Assembly (NCBI RefSeq): GCF_000337695.1
Contig: NZ_AOIA01000114.1
Coordinates: forward strand, 53,188 to 117,187
DNA from: Natronococcus jeotgali DSM 18795
GTDB lineage: Archaea > Halobacteriota > Halobacteria > Halobacteriales > Natrialbaceae
DNA: 64,000 bases
Reading direction: 5' to 3'
Under the pieces are notes generated by a model. The model had not been told where the DNA came from and did no database searches. It was given only the letters and a program-made list of their open reading frames with translations. Of the stretch, positions 24,520 to 33,733 are shown piece after piece. Position numbers and translations under genes: made by a program. Position 1 is the stretch's first letter. Each line of letters starts with the position of its first letter.

Positions 24520-25755
24520 CTACGGTCCGCGAAGAACGACGGCCTCGTCGTCCTCGCCGGGGAAGGGATCCTCGAGCGCTTCCGCCCGCTCCCACTCGTC
24601 GTCGGTGACCAGACAGTCCCGAAGCCGCGAGCGCAGCGGTTCGTCCTCGAGGTCGGTCCCGATGAACACGAGTTCGGTCCGGCGGTCGCCGTGCTCGTCG
24701 TGCCACGCGAGGTCGGGGCGGTTCGACCGGTAGAGGTCGCGCTGTACGTCGGGGAGCGCGGCGATCCAGGGTCCCTCGCTCGTCGCCCGAACGGAGGGGC
24801 CGGCCTGGGAGATATCGACCTTCGCGTCCCGCCCGGGGAGCCACGCGACGCCCTTCGAGCGGACGACGTCGTCGGGCAGCTCCCGGAGGAACGCGGCGAA
24901 TCGCTCGGGGTGGACCGGGCGCCGTTCCCGGACGGTGATCGAGTCGACGCCGTAGACCTCGTCGGGGTGGCGGTGGTCGTGGTCGCCGTGGCCGTCGTGA
25001 CTACGGTCGCGGTCGTCGGTTTCGGACGTCTCGCTCTCGCCCTCGACGCCCTCGAGCGCGCGCTGCCACCCCGCGCCTTCCCCGAGCTGGCCGGGATCGA
25101 ACAGGTCGATCCCGAGGAGTTCGTCGGGATCGATCGCGCTGAACTCCGTTCTGCGCACCTCGGCGTCGGGACGGAGCGCCCGAACCAGCGCCTCGGCCTC
25201 CTCGAGCTCGTCGGGCTCGCAGAGATCGACCTTGTTGAGGAGGACGAGGTTCGCGACCTCGAGCTGTTCGATCAACAGGTCCGAGAGCGGGCGGTCGGCC
25301 TCGTCGGGGTCGGTGCGCCGTTCGGGGACGTCCTCGCCCGCGAAGGCGTCGAGGAAGCGTCGGGTGTCGAGCACCGTCACCAGCGCGTCGAGGTCGTAAC
25401 GGGCCGCGACCCGCGAGCTGGTCGTAAAGAGCCGGGCGACGGGTTCGGGCTCGGAGATTCCCGAGGACTCGACGAGCAGGTGGTCGAACTCCCGCTCGCG
25501 GGCCAGGCGGACGACCGCCGTCTCGAGGTCGTCCTGCAGCTCACAGCAGATGCAGCCGTTCGAGAGCTCGGCGACGCCGCCGGCGTCGAGATCCGACCCC
25601 TCGGCGACGAGCTCGGCGTCGACGTTGACCTGCCCCATGTCGTTGACCAGGACCGCGAGCTCGCGGTCGCCGGCGGTGCGAAGCAGGTGGTTGAGCAGCG
25701 TCGTCTTGCCGGCGCCGAGCCCGCCCGAGAGGACGGTGACGGGAATCGCGGACAT
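24520..25755 (-). CDS. COG0523/CobW-family GTPase (metal chaperone)
   Basis: 411 aa. It has a P-loop GGLGAGKTT (residues 11-19), the metal-binding CxCC motif GCICC (Cys68, Cys70, Cys71), ESSGISEP (switch II region) and NKVD (174-177). A His-rich loop at about 251-263 (His, Asp and Gly) and a C-terminal CobW domain with DRRTELVFIGTDLED complete it. Family members pass zinc, cobalt or nickel to client enzymes such as nitrile hydratase or folate enzymes. The ATG at 25755 is preferred to one 18 codons upstream because the P-loop then lies at the usual distance from the start. Client unknown. Confidence 0.85.
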   Translation of the reverse strand: MSAIPVTVLSGGLGAGKTTLLNHLLRTAGDRELAVLVNDMGQVNVDAELVAEGSDLDAGGVAELSNGCICCELQDDLETAVVRLAREREFDHLLVESSGISEPEPVARLFTTSSRVAARYDLDALVTVLDTRRFLDAFAGEDVPERRTDPDEADRPLSDLLIEQLEVANLVLLNKVDLCEPDELEEAEALVRALRPDAEVRRTEFSAIDPDELLGIDLFDPGQLGEGAGWQRALEGVEGESETSETDDRDRSHDGHGDHDHRHPDEVYGVDSITVRERRPVHPERFAAFLRELPDDVVRSKGVAWLPGRDAKVDISQAGPSVRATSEGPWIAALPDVQRDLYRSNRPDLAWHDEHGDRRTELVFIGTDLEDEPLRSRLRDCLVTDDEWERAEALEDPFPGEDDEAVVLRGP

Positions 25756-25846
25756 ATGGGTGTGTTGGAACTCGACGACTAAGGTGCGTCGGCTCGAGGA
25801 CGGGAGCACGACACCTTTTAGGCTCGAGCGCCGAGGGTCATCGATA

Positions 25847-26143
25847 ATGACACTCGCCGAGCGGATCGAGCGGTTTCGGGAAACTCTCGAGGAGTGGCTC
25901 CGGGGGCTCTACCACGGGATGATCAGCCACCCGGCCTACGAGAAGATCGAGGCCGAGGCCGAGGACCTCGAGGACGCGTTCATGCTGGCGTGTTTCCCCG
26001 ACGCCTTCGGGATCCCGAGCCCGGTGTCGTACTACACGGCCGAGTTGCTGCCCTACCTCGAGGACGAGTACGAGGCCTGGCAGCGACGCCTGTGGGACCG
26101 GGGGTCGGTGGTCGAACGGAAGGGCCACCAGTACCACTTCTGA
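25847..26143 (+). CDS. Conserved 98-aa protein coupled to an ArsA-type ATPase
   Basis: 98 aa, alpha-helical and acidic, without membrane segments. The central stretch SHPAYEKIEAEAEDLEDAFMLACFPDAFGIPSPVSYYTAELLPYLEDE would make two or three helices. Its TGA overlaps the ATG of the ATPase gene by one base (TGATG at 26141-26145), so translation is coupled and the two products probably work together. CCTTTTAG at 25814-25821 is a TATA box about 29 bp before the ATG. I do not recognise the family; a regulator or client adaptor of the ATPase is an inference. Confidence 0.72.
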   Translation: MTLAERIERFRETLEEWLRGLYHGMISHPAYEKIEAEAEDLEDAFMLACFPDAFGIPSPVSYYTAELLPYLEDEYEAWQRRLWDRGSVVERKGHQYHF

Positions 26144-27120
26144 TGACCGAGTTCGTCTTCTTCGGCGGGAAAGGCGGGGTCGGCAAGACGACCGTCTCGA
26201 GCGCGTACGCCCTGAACTGCGTCGAGGACGGGCTCGAGACGCTGGTCGTCTCGACGGACCCGGCCCACAGCACGGCCGACGTCTTCGACCAGGAGTTCGG
26301 CGACGAGCCCCGCCCGGTCGAGGGGTACGACGGGCTCTCGGCGCTCGAGATCGACCCCGAAGCGGAGGTCCAGGACCACCTCCAGGGGCTGAAACGCCAG
26401 CTGAACGCCCAGCTGTCGGCCGCGATGGTCAACGAGGTCGACGTGCAACTCGAGATGGCCCACCAGACCCCCGGCGCCTACGAGGCCGCGCTGTTCGATC
26501 GCTTTGTCGACGTGATGCGGTCGGCCGAACCCTACGACCGCGTGGTCTTCGACACCTCGCCGACGGGGTCGACGCTACGGCTGCTCGCGCTGCCGGAGCT
26601 ACTCGAGGGCTGGATCGCGCGGCTGGTGGACAAACGCGAGCGCAGCATCGATCGCTACGAGAAGGCCGCGATCGGCAACCGCGAGCCCCGCCGCGTGATG
26701 GACGGCGATCCGATCCTCGCCCGCCTGCGCGAGCGCAAGGAACGCTTCGAGTTCGCGGGTGAAACGCTGCGCGAGAACGCCGCGTTCTACCTGGTGATGA
26801 ACCCCGACGAGCTCTCGATCCGGGAGACCGAGCGCTCGCTCGAGACCCTCGCCGAGGCGGAGCTGCCGGTCCGCGGACTGGTGGTCAACCGACTGACGCC
26901 CGGGCCCGACCCCGACGAGGAGGGACGGGGTGCCCGCTATCTGCGCCAGCGGGTGGCGACCGAGCACGAGCGCCTCGAGCGCATCGAACGCGAACTCGAC
27001 GCGCCCGTGTCGGCGACCATCGAGACCCGCGTCGAGGAGGTCCGGGGGAGCCTGCTCGAGGACGTCGCGAGCGCCCTCGAACTCGAGTCGGGGGCGGGCG
27101 GGCGCGCGCGGACCGACTAA
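26143..27120 (+). CDS. ArsA/Get3 (TRC40) family ATPase
   Basis: 325 aa. The deviant P-loop GGKGGVGKTT (residues 8-17) with signature Lys, the switch I segment STDPAHSTADVF and the switch II DTSPTGSTLRLL mark the ArsA/Get3 branch of MinD-type ATPases. The A-loop-like NRLTPGPDPDEEG contains no Cys pair, so zinc-linked dimerisation as in yeast Get3 is not obvious. Family roles are arsenite export or tail-anchored membrane protein targeting; with no ars genes nearby, targeting is more likely. The ATG overlaps the stop of the small upstream gene. Confidence 0.85.
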   Translation: MTEFVFFGGKGGVGKTTVSSAYALNCVEDGLETLVVSTDPAHSTADVFDQEFGDEPRPVEGYDGLSALEIDPEAEVQDHLQGLKRQLNAQLSAAMVNEVDVQLEMAHQTPGAYEAALFDRFVDVMRSAEPYDRVVFDTSPTGSTLRLLALPELLEGWIARLVDKRERSIDRYEKAAIGNREPRRVMDGDPILARLRERKERFEFAGETLRENAAFYLVMNPDELSIRETERSLETLAEAELPVRGLVVNRLTPGPDPDEEGRGARYLRQRVATEHERLERIERELDAPVSATIETRVEEVRGSLLEDVASALELESGAGGRARTD

Positions 27121-27255
27121 AGGCGGTCCGCGGCTCGCCGGGGCCGGGTTGAGGGGGGTTCGGTGTCCACGTGTCGGATTCCACACCATCTACGGCAAAA
27201 ATCCTCAATAACCGCGCCGAAATTTGTCTACGATCCGTGCTCTCTGAACGCAATG

Positions 27256-27267
27256 AATTATATTTAT
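27256..27267 (+). promoter_or_regulatory. Strong TATA box of the cstA gene
   Basis: ATTATATTTATA lies in an AT-rich island about 44 bp before the ATG at 27306, giving a leader of about 15-20 bases. The leader contains GAGAGG (27295-27300), a likely ribosome site. This is one of the strongest promoters in the window. Confidence 0.65.
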
Positions 27268-27305
27268 AGTCGCTCCGTACGACCACCCGCTCGAGAGAGG
27301 ATATC

Positions 27306-29171
27306 ATGGTAGGTGTAATCTGGATCGTGGCGCTGGTGCTGGCGACGTTTACCGTCGCGTACGTCGGGTACGGGCGGTACCTGTCGCAGTTCGTGGGGCT
27401 CGACGACAGTCGGGAGACGCCGGCGCACAAGTATCAAGACGGACAGGAGTACGTGCCGGCGAAGAAGCCGGTGCTGTTGGGGCATCACTACTCGAGTATT
27501 GCGGGCGGCGCGCCCGTCGTCGGACCGATCACCGCCGCGCTGGTCTGGGGGTGGGTTCCGGCGGTGCTGTGGGTCGCGATCGGCAACCCGCTGCTGGGTG
27601 CGGTTCACGACTTCGTCTCGCTGTCGAGCAGCCTGCGACACGAGGGGAAGTCGATCGGGTACATCATCGGCGAGTACGTCGGCGAGCGCGGGAAGAACAT
27701 GCTGCTGTGGTTCGCGTTCTTGCTGACGATCCTCGTCGTCGCGGTGTTCGCGCTGGTCATCGGGGTCGTGTTGAACGCGTACCCGTCGGCGGCGACCGCG
27801 AGCCTGCTGTACGTCACGCTCGCGTTCGTCTTCGGAGTCTGGCTCTACCAACTCGGGCTCCCGTTCTCGGTCGGAACGGTCGTCTTCGTCGCGGGCGTGT
27901 TCGCCTCGGTCTGGGTCGGCATCCAGTACCCGCTCGCGATCGTCCCCGGCGACTATCCCGCCGGAACGATCGTGCTGTTCGACTCGGCGCTGTTCTTCCC
28001 GGAACTGCTCGAGAGCGCGAACATCGGCGCGTGGGTGCTGGTGATGCTCGTCTACGGCGCCGCAGCCAGTATCCTCCCCGTCTGGATGCTGTTGCAGCCG
28101 CGTGACTACCTCTCGTCGTTCCTCCTGTACACCGGAGTCGGCGGGAGTCTGCTCGCGGTTATCGTCGGCACGTTCGTCACCGGAATGGGTACCGACGCGG
28201 TCCACCCCGAAACCGGCGCGCAACTGAGCTTCGATATGACGACCGGGGCCTGGTACGGCTTCTTCGGAGCGAGCGGTCCCCTCGCGGGTGACCTCCCGCT
28301 CATGCCGCTGTTCCCGCTGTTGTTCCTGACCATCGCCTGCGGGACCATCAGCGGCTTCCACTCGCTGGTGTCCTCGGGAACGACGGCCAAGCAGCTGAAC
28401 AAGGAAACCGACGCCAAGCTGATCGGCTACGGCGGCATGCTCGCGGAGGGGCTGCTGGCCGCGGTCGCGCTCTGTGCGGTGACGGTCGTCGCCATCCCGG
28501 CGGCCACGGGCGGTATCGGGCTCGCGCTGCCGAACTTCGCGACCGGCGGCGGGGCGATCCTCACCGCCCTCGGGATCCCCTTCGAGTACGCCGCGCCCTT
28601 CATGGCGCTCGTGCTCGCGAGCTTCCTGCTGACGAGCATGGACACGGCCGTCCGACTGGGTCGGTACATGCTCGAGGAGATCGTCGGCACGCCGGAGACG
28701 CAGGTCGAGTCGTACGCGGCGAACCGCTACGTTAACACGTCGGTCATCGCCGTCGTCGCGTTCTTCCTGCTGGCCAGCGGTCGGTGGGAGGACCTCTGGA
28801 CGCTGTTCGGCGGTGCGAACCAGCTGCTGGCGTCGCTGGCGCTGCTTACGGGCACCATCTGGCTGGCGAACTGGGACCAGTCCAAACAGCTGATCTCGAC
28901 CGGCGGACCGATGGCGCTGATGGGCTTTATCACGACGATCGGCCTCCTCTGGACCGGGCTCTACCAGATCCTCGGCGGTCGACTGCTCGGAATCACCGCT
29001 GACGCCGAGACCGGGCTGCTCGGTCAGGCCTCGGCGGTCGTCCAGCTGGTCATCATCGCCGTCCTGATCGGACTGGCGCTCTCGCTGTTCAAGATCGGCT
29101 ACGACAACATGACGACGGCCCGGAGAACGGGCGACGGACTCACGACCGACGTCGGTTCCGACGACGACTGA
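27306..29171 (+). CDS. cstA: CstA-family carbon starvation protein (peptide/pyruvate transporter)
   Basis: 621 aa with about 16 hydrophobic segments. The CstA core is clear: the N-terminal YGRYLSQ...PAHKYQDGQEYVPAKKPVLLGHHYSSIAG type region, GPITAALVWGWVPAVLWVAIG and the later FHSLVSSGTTAKQLNKETD segment. Bacterial CstA imports peptides under carbon starvation, and the close relative BtsT takes up pyruvate, so either substrate is possible. The acidic C-terminus (VGSDDD) fits halophily. It is monocistronic with a strong TATA box and ribosome site. The gene would be expected to respond to nutrient supply, but no operator is evident. Confidence 0.87.
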   Translation: MVGVIWIVALVLATFTVAYVGYGRYLSQFVGLDDSRETPAHKYQDGQEYVPAKKPVLLGHHYSSIAGGAPVVGPITAALVWGWVPAVLWVAIGNPLLGAVHDFVSLSSSLRHEGKSIGYIIGEYVGERGKNMLLWFAFLLTILVVAVFALVIGVVLNAYPSAATASLLYVTLAFVFGVWLYQLGLPFSVGTVVFVAGVFASVWVGIQYPLAIVPGDYPAGTIVLFDSALFFPELLESANIGAWVLVMLVYGAAASILPVWMLLQPRDYLSSFLLYTGVGGSLLAVIVGTFVTGMGTDAVHPETGAQLSFDMTTGAWYGFFGASGPLAGDLPLMPLFPLLFLTIACGTISGFHSLVSSGTTAKQLNKETDAKLIGYGGMLAEGLLAAVALCAVTVVAIPAATGGIGLALPNFATGGGAILTALGIPFEYAAPFMALVLASFLLTSMDTAVRLGRYMLEEIVGTPETQVESYAANRYVNTSVIAVVAFFLLASGRWEDLWTLFGGANQLLASLALLTGTIWLANWDQSKQLISTGGPMALMGFITTIGLLWTGLYQILGGRLLGITADAETGLLGQASAVVQLVIIAVLIGLALSLFKIGYDNMTTARRTGDGLTTDVGSDDD

Positions 29172-29291
29172 TCGCGGCCGGAACTCGCGGTTTCGACCGC
29201 GGCGACGACGCCTTTTCGCCACCAGTCCGAGACGGGCTCGAGACGCGTCCGAGTCGGGCATCTAGACGAAACCGACGGGTTCGCGTCTCGC

Positions 29292-29912
29292 CTACAGCTG
29301 GAGCCGTCTCGCGAGCAGGTCGAGCAGGCCCGGCTCCTCGCGCTCGATCGGCTCCCAGAGTCGGAAGGCGGCCCCGACGTCGGCGTTCTCGCTGGCGACC
29401 AACTCCTCCTCGTCGGGCGCGACGACGATCAGGTTGATCTCGTAGTGGCCGTTGTAGCCGTACTTCAGGAGGGTTCGGCCGTCGAAGCCGGCGACGCGCT
29501 CGCGGATCGAACCGGGGATCGTGGGCGCGACGGCGACGAACGTAAAATCCGTCGAGAAGTGGTCCTCGTCGGTGTCGATCCACTCGTCGGCCAGGCGCTC
29601 GCCCAGCTCGACGAACCGGTCGAGCGTCCGCTCGTCGACGCGGTCGACCCGTCGCACGAACAGGTGCTCGGTCGAGCCGTGCTCGCCGATCGAGATCGAG
29701 GGGTGGAGGAAGTGCTTCTGGCTGTGCAGTTCCATCCGACCGTACAGCGAGAAGCGCTCGCCGTCGACCCGGTACGCCTTCTCGAGGTCGTAGTTGTGCA
29801 TGAGCCGATCGCTCACCCGATCGACGTACTCGTCGTCCCAGTCGGGGACGTTCGCGGGACCGTCGCCCGACGGCTCCCCGCGGTCGGACTCCGGCGGGCT
29901 ATCGACGTCCAT
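29292..29912 (-). CDS. Conserved haloarchaeal hypothetical protein (206 aa)
   Basis: The first 25 residues are an acidic, Pro/Ser/Gly-rich tail. The rest is a compact alpha/beta domain with RLMHNYDLEKAYRVDGERFSLYGRMELHSQKHFLHPS, a conserved-looking His/Tyr-rich block, and FVAVAPTIPGSIRERVAGFDGRTLLKYGYNGHYEINLIVV. No signal or membrane segments are visible. I recall similar proteins in many haloarchaea without assigned function. ATG at 29912 is preferred to GTG at 29927. It lies 120 bp from the convergent cstA gene and is divergent from the next small gene. Confidence 0.68.
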   Translation of the reverse strand: MDVDSPPESDRGEPSGDGPANVPDWDDEYVDRVSDRLMHNYDLEKAYRVDGERFSLYGRMELHSQKHFLHPSISIGEHGSTEHLFVRRVDRVDERTLDRFVELGERLADEWIDTDEDHFSTDFTFVAVAPTIPGSIRERVAGFDGRTLLKYGYNGHYEINLIVVAPDEEELVASENADVGAAFRLWEPIEREEPGLLDLLARRLQL

Positions 29913-29996
29913 GGGTGGAGATGCCACGGCGGGGCCAAAAACTCGTCGGCACGCGTCGGCGGGTACGCTTTAGTCGTTCGGGGACGTGTACCGCGT

Positions 29997-30224
29997 ATGG
30001 CCACGGAACGGGAGTCCTGCGGTCGCTGCGGAGTCTCGGTCGCCGTCGAGGCGGCGAACGCCGACCGCGACGACGGGGAGCGGGCCGAGCGCGATCCGTA
30101 CGGCGAGGGCCGAATCGAGGTCGACGAACGCGAACTCAGGCGACTCTCGCCGGGCGCCTGGCTCTCGGGGATCGCCGAGCGGATCGGCTCGGTCGGCGAT
30201 CGGATCGCCTGGGGCCGTCGCTAG
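29997..30224 (+). CDS. Small CxxC protein (75 aa)
   Basis: The N-terminus MATERESCGRCGVSVAVEAA has one CxxC pair, half of a zinc ribbon, so metal binding would need a dimer or partner. The rest is acidic, ending in an amphipathic helix (LSGIAERIGSVGDRIAW). TACGCTTTAG at 29964-29973 is a TATA-like box about 28 bp before the ATG. Function unknown. It ends ten bases from the convergent ychF-like gene. Confidence 0.6.
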   Translation: MATERESCGRCGVSVAVEAANADRDDGERAERDPYGEGRIEVDERELRRLSPGAWLSGIAERIGSVGDRIAWGRR

Positions 30225-30233
30225 TCGTTCCCG

Positions 30234-31427
30234 TCAGTTCGTCGTGATAACCTCGAGGACGTCCCTGGCCTCGACCTCGTAGGACTTGGCCAGCTGGCGG
30301 TTCGACCGACAGTCGATGGCGTGGAGGAAGCCGTCGCCGATGTCGGAGTGGAGGCTGTAGGCGAAGTCCTCGGCGGTCGACTCGGGCGGGATCAGATAGC
30401 AGTCGGGCAGGACCTCACCGCGCTCGTTGCCGAGGCCGTTCGCGCCGCCCGGGAAGACGGGGACGACTCCGAGGACGTCGAACAGCGCCGACTCGAGGGC
30501 GGCCTGGACGCCCGTCGCGCCGTAGCGCTCGAGGAACTCGCGGATCTCCTCGAGGCCCTGCTCCTGTTCGCTCGAGACGTCGCCCGTGATGGTGAAGTCG
30601 TCGTCGCCGGGCCGGTAGTCGACGACGCCGGCTTTGTCCGCGGATTTGAGCGCCTTCTCGGCGTGGGCGCTGCAGGGGACGATCGTCAGGTGGTCGTAGT
30701 CGGGGTCGCTGGTGATCTCCGCGTAGTTCGCTTGCGCTTCCGGCGTGTCCATCTTGTTCGCCGCGATCAGCATCGGCTTGGTCTCGGTGCGGATCTCGCG
30801 GGCGAGCGCGAGCCTGTCGTCGGCGTCCCACTCGGCGGGCTCGAAGCCGATACCGACCCTGCGGATCAGCCGCTTGATCTCGTCCTCGTTCGTCTTGAAC
30901 GCGCTCATCTGTTCGGCGAGCTCTTCCTCGACGGCGTCGTCCTCGGTCGTATATCCGGACTCGTACCTGTTGATCCCCTTCTCTAAGATCCCGAGGTACC
31001 ACTGGTCGAGTTCCGTCTCGAGGAAGTCGATGTCCTTTCGGGGATCGTGGCCCTCGGTGGGTTCGCCCTCGAGGTCGGTCTCGCCGGAGAAGTCGACGAC
31101 GTGGACGAGCACGTCGGTCTCGTTGAGGTCGGTCAGGAACTGGTTGCCAAGCCCCGCGCCCTCGTGGGCGCCGGGGATCAGCCCGGCGACGTCGACGAGT
31201 TTCGTCGGGACGAACCGCGTCCCGTCGTCGCAGTAGCCGACCGACGGCGTACACTCCTCGTCGAACTCCGGGGCGGCGCAGTCGACGCGGACGTACGCCT
31301 CGCCGACGCTGGGGTCGATGGTCGTGAACGGGTAGGCCCCCTCGGGGACGTCGTTCATCGTCGCCGCGTTGAAAAAGCTGGACTTGCCGACGGAGGGTTT
31401 GCCGACCAGTCCGATCCGATAACTCAT
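30234..31427 (-). CDS. ychF: YchF/Ola1-family P-loop NTPase
   Basis: 397 aa, longer than bacterial YchF (about 363) but normal for archaea. G1 is GKPSVGKSS (residues 9-17), G3 DVAGLIPGAHEGAGLGNQFL, G4 NKMD in AANKMDTPEA, and a helical insert lies at about 150-215. A C-terminal TGS domain holds the AEDFAYSLHSDIGDGFLHA segment. YchF/Ola1 proteins prefer ATP over GTP, bind ribosomes and take part in redox or stress control of translation. The gene seems independent; the two-helix membrane protein gene upstream is 96 bp away. Confidence 0.9.
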   Translation of the reverse strand: MSYRIGLVGKPSVGKSSFFNAATMNDVPEGAYPFTTIDPSVGEAYVRVDCAAPEFDEECTPSVGYCDDGTRFVPTKLVDVAGLIPGAHEGAGLGNQFLTDLNETDVLVHVVDFSGETDLEGEPTEGHDPRKDIDFLETELDQWYLGILEKGINRYESGYTTEDDAVEEELAEQMSAFKTNEDEIKRLIRRVGIGFEPAEWDADDRLALAREIRTETKPMLIAANKMDTPEAQANYAEITSDPDYDHLTIVPCSAHAEKALKSADKAGVVDYRPGDDDFTITGDVSSEQEQGLEEIREFLERYGATGVQAALESALFDVLGVVPVFPGGANGLGNERGEVLPDCYLIPPESTAEDFAYSLHSDIGDGFLHAIDCRSNRQLAKSYEVEARDVLEVITTN

Positions 31428-31523
31428 TGGGCTGTCTGGTGCGCCGACGCCTAAACGGGTTTCTGTCCGCCGTCGGCGTGTTACGGCACGGCACGGCGAA
31501 GCGAGGGGGCTCGAGCGGGGACG

Positions 31524-31802
31524 TCAGCTCACGATCGCGCGCCAACTCCAGCCGGCCAGCGCGAGCACGGCGAGCGCGAGCACGCCGAAGGCGGCCCACT
31601 GTCCGGTTCCGGAGTCGGCGATCGGCGCGAGGACGTCGACCAGTCCCGTCGCCTGCATCATCCCGACGACGAGCACGAGCAAGGCGAGGATCGACACGAC
31701 GGCGATGCCGATCCAGTTGCGGGCCATCCACTTCGTCTCCCGCTCGGCTTCTCGCCTGTCGTCGGTCGTCTTCTCGGTTGGCTCCCTGTCGGGTTCGTCC
31801 AT
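31524..31802 (-). CDS. Small two-helix membrane protein (92 aa)
   Basis: A charged N-terminus (residues 1-30, Asp/Glu/Arg) precedes two hydrophobic helices (about 30-52 and 65-90). The context is poor: ychF lies downstream and an aminotransferase gene 75 bp upstream, all on the minus strand. No family is recognised. Confidence 0.55.
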   Translation of the reverse strand: MDEPDREPTEKTTDDRREAERETKWMARNWIGIAVVSILALLVLVVGMMQATGLVDVLAPIADSGTGQWAAFGVLALAVLALAGWSWRAIVS

Positions 31803-31877
31803 GCGTCGGTGTAGCGTCGACGCACAAGAAACGGTTCCACCTGCAGGCTCCGGGTGGCCTCGAACCCGGGACCGCCG

Positions 31878-32972
31878 TCAGGACAGCACCGCCTCGAGGG
31901 CGTCCATCGCCCGGTCGACGCGGTCGACCCGAGCGTTGTGCCCCATGTGGCCGACCCGAAGGATGTCGTCCTCAAGCTCGCCCAGCCCCGTCGCCAGCAG
32001 GACGTCCTGTTCTTCGAGGACCGCCCGCTGGAGCTCGGTCGCCCGTCCCTCGACTGCGAGGGCGGTGACGGTCGGCGAGCAGGCGGCCTCGTCGGTCGGG
32101 TACGGCTCGAGGCCCAGCTCCGCGGCGCGCTCGCGACACCGCCTCGCGGCCGCCTCGTGGCGCGCGAAGACGTCCTCGAGACCCTCCTCGAGCAGCAGGT
32201 CGACGGCGGCGTCGAGTCCGTAGAGGTTCGACGAGAGGTGCGTGTAGGGGAACCACTCCTCGTCGGCGGCCGTCCGCCAGGGGCCGAGGTCGGCGTACAG
32301 CGAGGGGTTGTCGACCGCATCCATGCGCTTCCAGGCGCGGTCGCTGACGGCGCAGGTAGCCAGCCCCGGCGGCGCGCTGAGACACTTCTGGCTCGCGCCG
32401 AGACAGACGTCGATCTTCCCGGTCGGCACCGGGGTCCCGCCCAGCGAGGACACCGCGTCGACGATCGAGAGCACGTCGTGATCCCTGAGAACGTCGAGGA
32501 TCCCCTCGAGATCGTTCAGCGACCCGGTCGGCGTCTCGCAGTGGACCATCGTCGCGACGTCGAACTCGCCGCGCCTGTCGAGAACGTCCGCGACGACGTT
32601 GCCGTCGAGCGGTTCCCGCCAGGGAACCTCGCTGACGACCGCCTCGCCGCCGTAGTTCTCGACGAAGTCGGTGAACCCGTCGCCGTAGATCCCGTTCGAG
32701 AGACAGAGCACCCGATCCCCGGGGCCGACCAGCGAGGCGACCGCGGCCTCGAGCCCGAGGATCCCCTCCCCGCCGAGGACCACGACGTCCCTGTCGCCGT
32801 CCGTCCCGTCGCCGGCCCGGTAGATCCGCTCGAGCTTGTCGGTCAGCCCGCGGTAGAACTCGAAGAACTCGGGCTCGAGGTCCGGGTTCGGCGTCGGCTC
32901 CCCCATCGCCTGTCGGACGGACTCGGGTACCTCGGTGGGCCCCGGCGTCATCCGCAGCCTGTCGTCGAACAT
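31878..32972 (-). CDS. Class V PLP-dependent aminotransferase (alanine/serine-glyoxylate type)
   Basis: 364 aa. The N-terminus RMTPGPTEVPESVRQAMGEP is the hallmark of alanine-glyoxylate/serine-pyruvate aminotransferases. The PLP Lys is K196 in LGASQKCLSAPPG. VDAVSSLGG (Asp172) contacts the pyridine nitrogen and GEGILGLEAAV the phosphate. C-terminal DDILRVGHMGHNA is also family-typical. The enzyme would move amino groups between alanine or serine and glyoxylate or a related keto acid; some archaeal members act in serine or phosphonate metabolism. It is monocistronic by spacing. Confidence 0.86.
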   Translation of the reverse strand: MFDDRLRMTPGPTEVPESVRQAMGEPTPNPDLEPEFFEFYRGLTDKLERIYRAGDGTDGDRDVVVLGGEGILGLEAAVASLVGPGDRVLCLSNGIYGDGFTDFVENYGGEAVVSEVPWREPLDGNVVADVLDRRGEFDVATMVHCETPTGSLNDLEGILDVLRDHDVLSIVDAVSSLGGTPVPTGKIDVCLGASQKCLSAPPGLATCAVSDRAWKRMDAVDNPSLYADLGPWRTAADEEWFPYTHLSSNLYGLDAAVDLLLEEGLEDVFARHEAAARRCRERAAELGLEPYPTDEAACSPTVTALAVEGRATELQRAVLEEQDVLLATGLGELEDDILRVGHMGHNARVDRVDRAMDALEAVLS

Positions 32973-33014
32973 AGCTTGACCGGGGGGTTCCGTCCCAATA
33001 AAGCTGGCCCGGCC

Positions 33015-33680
33015 TCAGCCGCGGCTCCCGTCGCGACGCCGTCGGAGCCGCCCGCGGACGATCGGCGTCGCGGGAAAGATCCCGACCGCGGTGCGCTCGA
33101 TCTCCTCGACGGCGAAGGCGTCGTGACAGACGAACCGCTCGACGGTGTCTCGAGTGAGCTGGCAGCCGCCCGCGGCGCGGCTCCAGAGGGGGTTCAACAG
33201 CTCCTGGCCCGTCGCCCGCCAGCCGTCGGCGCGGACGTGCTCGAGGAAGCGCAACTCGCCGCCCGGTTTCAACACGCGGGCGACCTCCTCGAGGGCGCGG
33301 TCGGGGTCGGCGATGGTACAGAAGACCAGACTCGAGATGACGACGTCGACGCTGTCGTCGGCGTACGGCAGCGACTCCGCCTGCGCGTCCCGCAGGGAGA
33401 CTTCGCAGCCGACCTCGCGGGCCTTCTCGTCCGCCTGGCGGCGCATGTGGGGATCGGGCTCGATCGCGCGGTAGTCGATGCCGTCGCTTCCGTCGGCGAC
33501 GTACGGGAAGTTCGCCCCCGTCCCGGCCCCGACGTCGAGCACGCGACCCGAGAGGTCCGCGGTCAGGTACTCCCGGTGGGTCCCGAACAGCAGCCGATCC
33601 GGAACGACGGTATCGTAGACGGCCGCGACGAACGGGTGGTCGACCCCCCCGAGTTCCCGTTGCGGGCTCGAGTCGAGCAT
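33015..33680 (-). CDS. Class I SAM-dependent methyltransferase (UbiE/Coq5-like)
   Basis: 221 aa. Motif I is LDVGAGTGANFPYV (about residues 47-60), then YRAIEPDPHMRRQADEKA (motif post-I), SLRDAQAESLPYADDSVDVVISSLVFCTI (motif II) and LKPGGELRFLEHVRA (motif III), a Methyltransf_11 pattern. The LEHVR ending and the downstream LNPLWSRAAGGCQLTRDT resemble phospholipid/quinone methyltransferases. The substrate is unknown. ATG at 33680 gives a start typical of the family. The NAD(P)HX dehydratase gene ends 53 bp upstream on the same strand. Confidence 0.82.
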   Translation of the reverse strand: MLDSSPQRELGGVDHPFVAAVYDTVVPDRLLFGTHREYLTADLSGRVLDVGAGTGANFPYVADGSDGIDYRAIEPDPHMRRQADEKAREVGCEVSLRDAQAESLPYADDSVDVVISSLVFCTIADPDRALEEVARVLKPGGELRFLEHVRADGWRATGQELLNPLWSRAAGGCQLTRDTVERFVCHDAFAVEEIERTAVGIFPATPIVRGRLRRRRDGSRG

Positions 33681-33733
33681 ACGCCTTCGAGTCGAACGCG
33701 GGGCGACAAAAAGCTGCTTCCGGGGCGAATCGG

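Noticed and set aside
20354..24733. A 1459-codon open frame on the plus strand
   Set aside because: It runs antisense to the reductase, spermidine-synthase-like and other genes with clear motifs. Its protein is low-complexity (Val, Asp, Arg, Glu) and it exists only because high-GC DNA has few stops.
31838..31875. tRNA-like GGGTTCGAGGCC on the minus strand
   Set aside because: Lacks the rest of a cloverleaf; it is the 3' flank of the aminotransferase gene.
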